Positions 20,696-25,058 of a DNA stretch of 25,058 bases are shown here, one piece after another. Each line of letters opens with the position of its first letter. Positions within the stretch are counted from its first letter, which is position 1. The stretch is from NCBI GenBank assembly GCA_964416175.1, contig CAYQDF010000042.1, forward strand, positions 1-25,058, in the 5' to 3' direction. The notes beneath the pieces were generated by a model that did not search any database, was not told where the DNA came from, and saw nothing but the letters and a program-made list of their open reading frames with translations. Source of the stretch: CAYQDF01 sp964416175 (GTDB lineage Bacteria; Chloroflexota; Anaerolineae; Anaerolineales; UBA4823). The position numbers were made by a program, and so were the translations under genes.

Positions 20696-23278
20696 GTGAA
20701 AATCCCCCTTTCCTGGTTGAAAGATTTCGTTGATATACGCATCTCAATTGAAGAACTTGCATACCTGCTCACCATGGCAGGTCTGGAAGTGGAGGAGATC
20801 CGATATGTCGGCTTGCCCATGCCGTCCGGCAGAATCGAAGGGCGACCAGGAGGCCACAGCCGCGTCGAAACAAAGATCTCAGGCATCGAATGGGAAGCCG
20901 ATAAGATCGTGGTTGGGGCTGTCCTCGAAGTGATGCCGCACCCCAATGCCGATCGGCTGGTCCTCTGTCGGTTGAACGACGGAGAAAAAGAGCACATCGT
21001 GCTCACCGGTGCGTCGAATCTCTTCCCTTTCAAGAGCCTGGGACCTCTCGCACAACCCCTGAAGGTCGCCTATGCCAGAGAAGGTGCCCGAATTTTCGAC
21101 GGGCACCAGACCGGGCAGGTCCTGATGACCTTGAAACGTGCAAAAATCCGCGGCGTGGAGTCATACTCCATGGCCTGTTCGGAGAAAGAGCTCGGGATCT
21201 CTGAAGATCACGAAGGGGTGATCATCCTGGATCCCGACGCGCCGACGGGCATGTCATTAGTCGAATATATGGGCGATGCAGTGCTGGACATCGCTCTCCT
21301 TCCCAACATCGCTCGTGACGCGTGCGTATTGGGCGTTGCCCGGGAGGTCTCGGCGCTCACCGGAGAACCCTTGCGACCGCCGGATTTCTCGGTGAGCGCG
21401 ACAGGGAAGCCGATCCATGGAAGAGTGATGATCGAAATCTTGAATCCAGAATTGAACCCTCGGTTCGTCCTGGGTTTAATCGAAGGGATAGAGATTTGCC
21501 CAAGCCCATACGAAATCCAACGCCGCTTGAGGCTCGCCGGTATGCGGCCGATCAACAACATCGTCGACGCAACCAACTACGCCATGCTTGAAGTCGGCGA
21601 ACCGCTGCACGCATTCGACTACGACGTCTTGGTTCAGCGCGCAGACGGAAAACCACCCAGGATCATCACCCGGACTGCAAAACCCGGTGAACGTCTCGTG
21701 ACCCTGGACGGGGTTGAGCGCGAGCTGGACGATTTCACCGTTCTGGTCTGCGACGAGGCTGGACCGCTGTCCATCGCGGGAGTAATGGGTGGGGCCGAAT
21801 CAGAGGTAGGCAGCACCACCCGCAACGTGCTTTTGGAAGGCGCGGCCTGGAACTTTACAAATATTCGCCGGACGCTCTTGGCGCAGCGGATGATTTCTGA
21901 AGCTGCTTACCGCTTCTCACGCGGTGTTCACCCCGCCCTGGCAGACCAGGGTGTCAGACGCGCCCTGGAGCTGATGCGGCTGTGGTCAAGCGGAACAGTT
22001 GCCCAGGGGTTGGTGGATAATTATCCCCTGCCGCCGGTGGACCCGGTCATCGAGTTCACTACAATGGATGTGAAGCGGTGGCTGGGGATCGAACTTCAGC
22101 CACCCGAGATCGCGGCCATCCTAAAGCGTTTGGAGTTTTCCGTGACAGTGGAAGGCGAGACCCTGCGCGCCCAAACCCCCGGTCACCGCCTGGATATCGG
22201 AGAAGGGATCGTCGGCGTGGCAGACCTCATGGAAGAAATCGCCCGAATCTACGGCTATCAGCGTATCCCCGAAACACGGATGGCAGACGAGATCCCCCCG
22301 CAACAGAAAAACCCTGACTTTGAGACGGAAGAAGTTCTGAGAGACATCCTGGTGAATCTTGGCTTGCAAGAAGTGATCACGCATCGCTTGACTGCTCCAG
22401 AAAAAGAACGCCGCCGCTTCCTTGATGCGGGATTGAATGCCGCGATGGATTCTGCGCCCGGTGGAAGAATTTACCTCTGGCTAGAAAACCCGATCGCAAG
22501 TGACCGAACGGTGCTGCGTAAGGACATCCTGGCAGGCCTGCTCGAGGTGGCGGAACGCAACGCCCGCCTGACCGATAGAATGGCTTTCTTTGAAATCGGT
22601 AAAGTTTACCTCCCCATCGCCGGTCAGACGCTCCCGGATGAGCCTCGCCGCATTGGGATCTTGCTGAGCGGGCCTCGTTCTCTGGCTGGCTGGCAGAATT
22701 CCGATCGAACCTCGATAGACTTCTTCGATTTGAAAGGGATAGTAGAAGCGCTGTTCACCCGTCTTCATCTTGCAGGGATTGTTTTCAAACCAGGAACAGA
22801 CTCCTCCTTCCATCCGGGGAAATGCGCCGACGTGGCAGTTCGTGATCAAACAATCGGTGTGATCGGTGAACTCCATCCGCTTATCAAAGAAAGGTATGAC
22901 CTGCCGGAATATCCCGTCCTGCTGGCGGAGGTAGACCTCGACGCCATTCAACCTTTACTTCCGGAAAGGTACGAGCTCCTAGGCATTCCGATCTATCCGC
23001 CCGTTCTGGAAGACCTGAGCTTCGTGGTCCCCGAAGAGATCCCAGCCCAACGGGTCCTGGAGCTGATCCGCGAGTCATCCGGAGATGCAGTCGCAAATGT
23101 GCGGTTGTTTGATGTCTATCGCGGCGGACAGGCTGGACCAGGGAAGAAGAGCCTCGCTTTCAATCTGACTTACCAGGCTCCCGACCGGACTCTGACCGAT
23201 GGGGAAGTCGCGGCGATCCGTAACCGCATCGTGAGCGCTTTAGACAAAGCTATCGGAGCTCAATTAAGGCGCGGATGA
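20696..23278 (+). CDS. pheT: Phenylalanine-tRNA ligase beta subunit
   Basis: PheT, 860 residues, slightly longer than the usual 780-820. Domains in order: a B1 region, an EMAP/Arc1p-like tRNA-binding domain (about 60-170, VVGAVLEVMPHPNADRLVLCRLNDG through KAKIRGVESYSMACSEKELG), B3/B4 editing domain (about 225-420, with AGMRPINNIVDATNYAMLEVGEPLHAFDYD and EGAAWNFTNIRRT), B5 (about 445-520, ending in EIARIYGYQRIPE), the class II-like core (about 540-750) and the C-terminal ferredoxin-fold anticodon-binding domain (about 765-858, YPPVLEDLSFVVPEEIPAQRVLELIRE to TLTDGEVAAIRNRIVSALDK). The extra length comes partly from an insert near residues 40-60 before the tRNA-binding domain. It begins with GTG preceded by AAGGAGA at five bases. 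It is in the pheST operon under T-box control and is flanked on both sides by copies of the 98-bp repeat. Confidence 0.97.
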   Translation: MKIPLSWLKDFVDIRISIEELAYLLTMAGLEVEEIRYVGLPMPSGRIEGRPGGHSRVETKISGIEWEADKIVVGAVLEVMPHPNADRLVLCRLNDGEKEHIVLTGASNLFPFKSLGPLAQPLKVAYAREGARIFDGHQTGQVLMTLKRAKIRGVESYSMACSEKELGISEDHEGVIILDPDAPTGMSLVEYMGDAVLDIALLPNIARDACVLGVAREVSALTGEPLRPPDFSVSATGKPIHGRVMIEILNPELNPRFVLGLIEGIEICPSPYEIQRRLRLAGMRPINNIVDATNYAMLEVGEPLHAFDYDVLVQRADGKPPRIITRTAKPGERLVTLDGVERELDDFTVLVCDEAGPLSIAGVMGGAESEVGSTTRNVLLEGAAWNFTNIRRTLLAQRMISEAAYRFSRGVHPALADQGVRRALELMRLWSSGTVAQGLVDNYPLPPVDPVIEFTTMDVKRWLGIELQPPEIAAILKRLEFSVTVEGETLRAQTPGHRLDIGEGIVGVADLMEEIARIYGYQRIPETRMADEIPPQQKNPDFETEEVLRDILVNLGLQEVITHRLTAPEKERRRFLDAGLNAAMDSAPGGRIYLWLENPIASDRTVLRKDILAGLLEVAERNARLTDRMAFFEIGKVYLPIAGQTLPDEPRRIGILLSGPRSLAGWQNSDRTSIDFFDLKGIVEALFTRLHLAGIVFKPGTDSSFHPGKCADVAVRDQTIGVIGELHPLIKERYDLPEYPVLLAEVDLDAIQPLLPERYELLGIPIYPPVLEDLSFVVPEEIPAQRVLELIRESSGDAVANVRLFDVYRGGQAGPGKKSLAFNLTYQAPDRTLTDGEVAAIRNRIVSALDKAIGAQLRRG

Positions 23279-23298
23279 TAACACAAACGCATCAATTC

Positions 23299-23396
23299 TG
23301 TAGAGGTCATCTCTAGAATGGGTTATTGTGGTGTTTTTCAGCAGGGGAGCCGTTGACAAGCATCACCCTCCCATTATTCTTGAGATAGCTTCTAGT
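23299..23396. repeat. 98-bp palindromic repeat, copy B (downstream of pheT)
   Basis: The second copy of the element found between pheS and pheT, same orientation and same 98-nt length. It begins 20 nt after the pheT stop and ends 44 nt before the next gene. The hairpin arms (23328-23342 with 23353-23367) keep pairing mainly through G-T wobbles. The outer arms TAGA..ATCTC..AGAAT pair well with ATTCT..GAGAT..TCTA on the right. The centre (about positions 45-62 of the repeat) is the most diverged part between copies. Confidence 0.85.
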
Positions 23397-23440
23397 TTAG
23401 CCCCCTGTGGATGTATTCACCAGCTGAAAGGAGCATGAGC

Positions 23441-23743
23441 ATGGACAAGAAAACGACCGGTATTATCGCGACCATCGCCGCAGCAGTCCTGTGCGGCTGC
23501 CCGGGACTAATCGGTTTATGCCTCGGCGCGTTGACGAGCCTGGCAAGTTTCGCGCCTGATGCGGAAATTGACCTTCTCGGGAGAAACGATCCAAGGACAG
23601 CCCTGACAACAGGTATTGGACTCATTTGCGGCAGCTTGGTCTTTATTGCTATCCCGATCGTGGTAGGGGTTTTGACTTTGCGAAACCGGGCAGAACCGGC
23701 TGTATCAGCGGTCCCGGAAGAGCCGCTTCCACCGCCAAGCTGA
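23441..23743 (+). CDS. Small two-TM membrane protein of unknown function
   Basis: A 100-residue protein, not assigned to a characterised family. Two hydrophobic segments are visible: about 7-30 (IIATIAAAVLCGCPGLIGLCLGAL, with three cysteines and a CGCPG turn) and about 57-81 (TTGIGLICGSLVFIAIPIVVGVLTL). Between them is a short acidic loop and the C-terminal tail is Pro/Glu-rich (VSAVPEEPLPPPS). The start ATG at 23441 is chosen because AGGAG (23429-23433) lies seven bases upstream. ATGs at 23411 and 23435 are in frame but badly placed relative to it. It follows repeat copy B and converges on the bifunctional methyltransferase/reductase gene with a 25-nt gap. From memory, small proteins of this style occur in other Anaerolineae, but I cannot verify this here. 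Confidence 0.75.
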   Translation: MDKKTTGIIATIAAAVLCGCPGLIGLCLGALTSLASFAPDAEIDLLGRNDPRTALTTGIGLICGSLVFIAIPIVVGVLTLRNRAEPAVSAVPEEPLPPPS

Positions 23744-23768
23744 TCTGGAGACGCCTAGTTAAACAGTT

Positions 23769-25058
23769 TTATCCGGGTTCGAAAATCCGGGTGATCTGTT
23801 CGATAAGAACTGCTGCCAGATCAAAGCGGTTGAAGGCTGGCATAAGATAAACACCGCTTGCGAAGGAGCGCATCCGATCCACCAATTCAAAAGCGATCGA
23901 TACGCCCTCATCCGGCGCGCGTTCCCCGGCAGCGGCAATGCGCTCCTGGATCGATTCAGGAATGCAAATCCCGGGGACTTCATTGTGCAGGAAAGAAGCA
24001 TGCCGCGAACCAAAGAGAGGGAGAATTCCAACCAGGATAGGAATTTCCAGGACCCCAAATCGCTGAGAGTATTTCTCCAGGAACGATTCGGCAGCTTCCG
24101 GGCGAAAAACAGGCTGGGTCAGGATGAAATCAGCCCCGGCTTTGACCTTGCGGTGCAGGTTTTTGATCTCCAGGTCCACGTCCGGAGGATCCATGTTGAG
24201 CGCACATCCGACGAAGAACGCTGTCGGCTGGCCGATTTCAACGCCTGCGTGGTCTACTCCGGTGTTGAACCCCTCTTTGATTAATTTGATCAATCCGGAA
24301 GGCACCAAGTCGTAATCATCCATCGCGTCGGGGTAATCTCCGATATCAGTCGGGTCACCCATCACCACGAACACATTGCGGATTCCCAGAGCGTGCGCGG
24401 CCAGCAGATCTCCCTGAACTCGCAGCAGGTTTCTCCCCCGCGTGGGGAAATGCAGGACGGTTTCGACATCGAGCTGGCGCTGGATCAGATTGCAGACTGC
24501 CCACGGGCTCATTCGCATGCGCGCCATCGGGCTGTCAGCAATGTTGATCACATCTGCCCCGGCCTCGGAAAGCAGGCTGGCGCCGGCAAGCAGCTTGTGG
24601 GTTGAAAGGCCGCGCGGCGGATCCATCTCGACTGAGATGACGAATTTACCGGTCCCCAGCTTGGTTTCCAGGATCGAAGGCTTTTCGGGCGCGGTAATGC
24701 TGGCTTCGCTTTCGATCAGAGATATTCCAAACTTATTCGAGCTCACCGTAAAGGTTGGTTCCTCAAGTGCCTGCCGCATGGCCTGGATGTGCTGGGGGGT
24801 GGTCCCACAGCAGCCTCCGATCAGGCAGACGCCTCGTTCCTTGAACGCCCAGGCATATTCTGCGAAATAATTCGGACTTGCCGGATACATTATCCGACCA
24901 CCCACCCGCTCCGGCCAGCCTGCGTTTGGCATCGCGGAGTAGCGGGCTTCCGGGTAAGCGCCGTACATCTGCCGGATGATGCGGTAAATTTGGGCTGGTC
25001 CGCCGGAACAATTGACACCGATAAGGTCCACACGGCTCCTCTGTAAGGCAGCCGCGAC
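23769..25058 (-). CDS. Bifunctional homocysteine S-methyltransferase / 5,10-methylenetetrahydrofolate reductase (5' partial)
   Basis: The frame is open to the right edge, so the N-terminus is missing. The visible 429 residues hold the end of a homocysteine S-methyltransferase domain followed by a complete methylenetetrahydrofolate reductase domain. The zinc-thiolate ligands of the first domain are present: the Cys of GVNCSGGP and the Cys pair in IGGCCGTTPQHIQAM. The reductase barrel (from about KFVISVEMDPPRG, 150 residues in from the edge) shows GADVINIADSP, IRNVFVVMGDPTDIGDYP, the FFVGCALNMDPP and GADFILTQPVF segments and ends FDLAAVLIEQITRIFEPG. This YitJ-like fusion reduces methylene-THF to methyl-THF and transfers a methyl group to homocysteine, linking one-carbon metabolism to methionine synthesis. 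Methyl donor and cobalamin independence cannot be confirmed from the fragment. No terminator is seen in the 25-nt gap to the convergent gene. Confidence 0.92.
   Translation of the reverse strand, partial: VAAALQRSRVDLIGVNCSGGPAQIYRIIRQMYGAYPEARYSAMPNAGWPERVGGRIMYPASPNYFAEYAWAFKERGVCLIGGCCGTTPQHIQAMRQALEEPTFTVSSNKFGISLIESEASITAPEKPSILETKLGTGKFVISVEMDPPRGLSTHKLLAGASLLSEAGADVINIADSPMARMRMSPWAVCNLIQRQLDVETVLHFPTRGRNLLRVQGDLLAAHALGIRNVFVVMGDPTDIGDYPDAMDDYDLVPSGLIKLIKEGFNTGVDHAGVEIGQPTAFFVGCALNMDPPDVDLEIKNLHRKVKAGADFILTQPVFRPEAAESFLEKYSQRFGVLEIPILVGILPLFGSRHASFLHNEVPGICIPESIQERIAAAGERAPDEGVSIAFELVDRMRSFASGVYLMPAFNRFDLAAVLIEQITRIFEPG

Noticed and set aside
23774..23794. A tRNA T-arm-like sequence (GGGTTCGAAAATCC within paired CCGG ends).
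   Set aside because: It lies in the last codons of the methyltransferase/MTHFR gene and no acceptor, D or anticodon arm can be built around it on either strand.
1..25058. CRISPR array, prophage, transposase or integron signatures.
   Set aside because: No spaced direct repeats, recombinase motifs or phage structural proteins were seen. The only dispersed repeat is the 98-bp palindrome.

Overview
The window is a GC-rich (by eye about 55-60 %), densely packed chromosomal segment with no sign of recent transfer: no transposase, integrase, CRISPR array, rRNA or tRNA gene is visible. Protein style points to the Chloroflexota, most likely class Anaerolineae. The hints are secreted proteins with Pro/Thr-rich ATPTPT linkers, a TM287/288-type heterodimeric ABC exporter, a cysteine-rich insert in PheS, frequent GTG and TTG starts, and small cysteine-containing membrane proteins. 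This placement is inference from sequence style, not a search result.

Layout. (1) 1-201: left edge, nothing firmly assigned. (2) 202-4109, minus: two adjacent ABC exporter half-transporters forming a heterodimer with one degenerate ATP site. (3) 4122-4519, minus: a CspA-type cold-shock gene with a clear sigma70 promoter, a leader of about 100 nt and a strong intrinsic terminator. (4) 4537-7721, minus: electron-transfer flavoprotein genes etfB-etfA behind an acyl-CoA dehydrogenase, a beta-oxidation or amino-acid oxidation module. (5) 7824-10030, plus: a membrane-anchored TPR protein and a lipoprotein. (6) 10130-15392, plus: mtaB-HIT, then yqeY-pgpH-ybeY-dgkA (tRNA modification, nucleotide hydrolysis, c-di-AMP turnover, rRNA maturation, lipid kinase). 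(7) 15527-16390, plus: an endonuclease IV-like TIM barrel, convergent with a minus-strand pair at 16397-18076 (parvulin-type lipoprotein foldase and a one-TM Pro/Thr-linker protein). (8) 18296-18967, plus: a PlsC acyltransferase. (9) 19095-23278, plus: a complete T-box leader with Phe specifier controlling pheS-pheT. (10) 23441-23743: a small membrane protein, convergent with a bifunctional homocysteine methyltransferase/methylenetetrahydrofolate reductase that runs off the right edge.

The most unusual signals are non-coding. Two 98-bp imperfect palindromes of equal length, about 77 % identical by hand count, bracket pheT exactly, one in the pheS-pheT junction and one after pheT. The first supplies the pheS stop codon. 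Several genes (TPR protein, yqeY, parvulin) have a TATAAT box only 6-9 nt before the likely start codon, which predicts leaderless or near-leaderless mRNAs alongside ordinary Shine-Dalgarno genes. The pheST T-box is read in detail: specifier TTC, a T-box base that matches an A73 discriminator, and a competing terminator.
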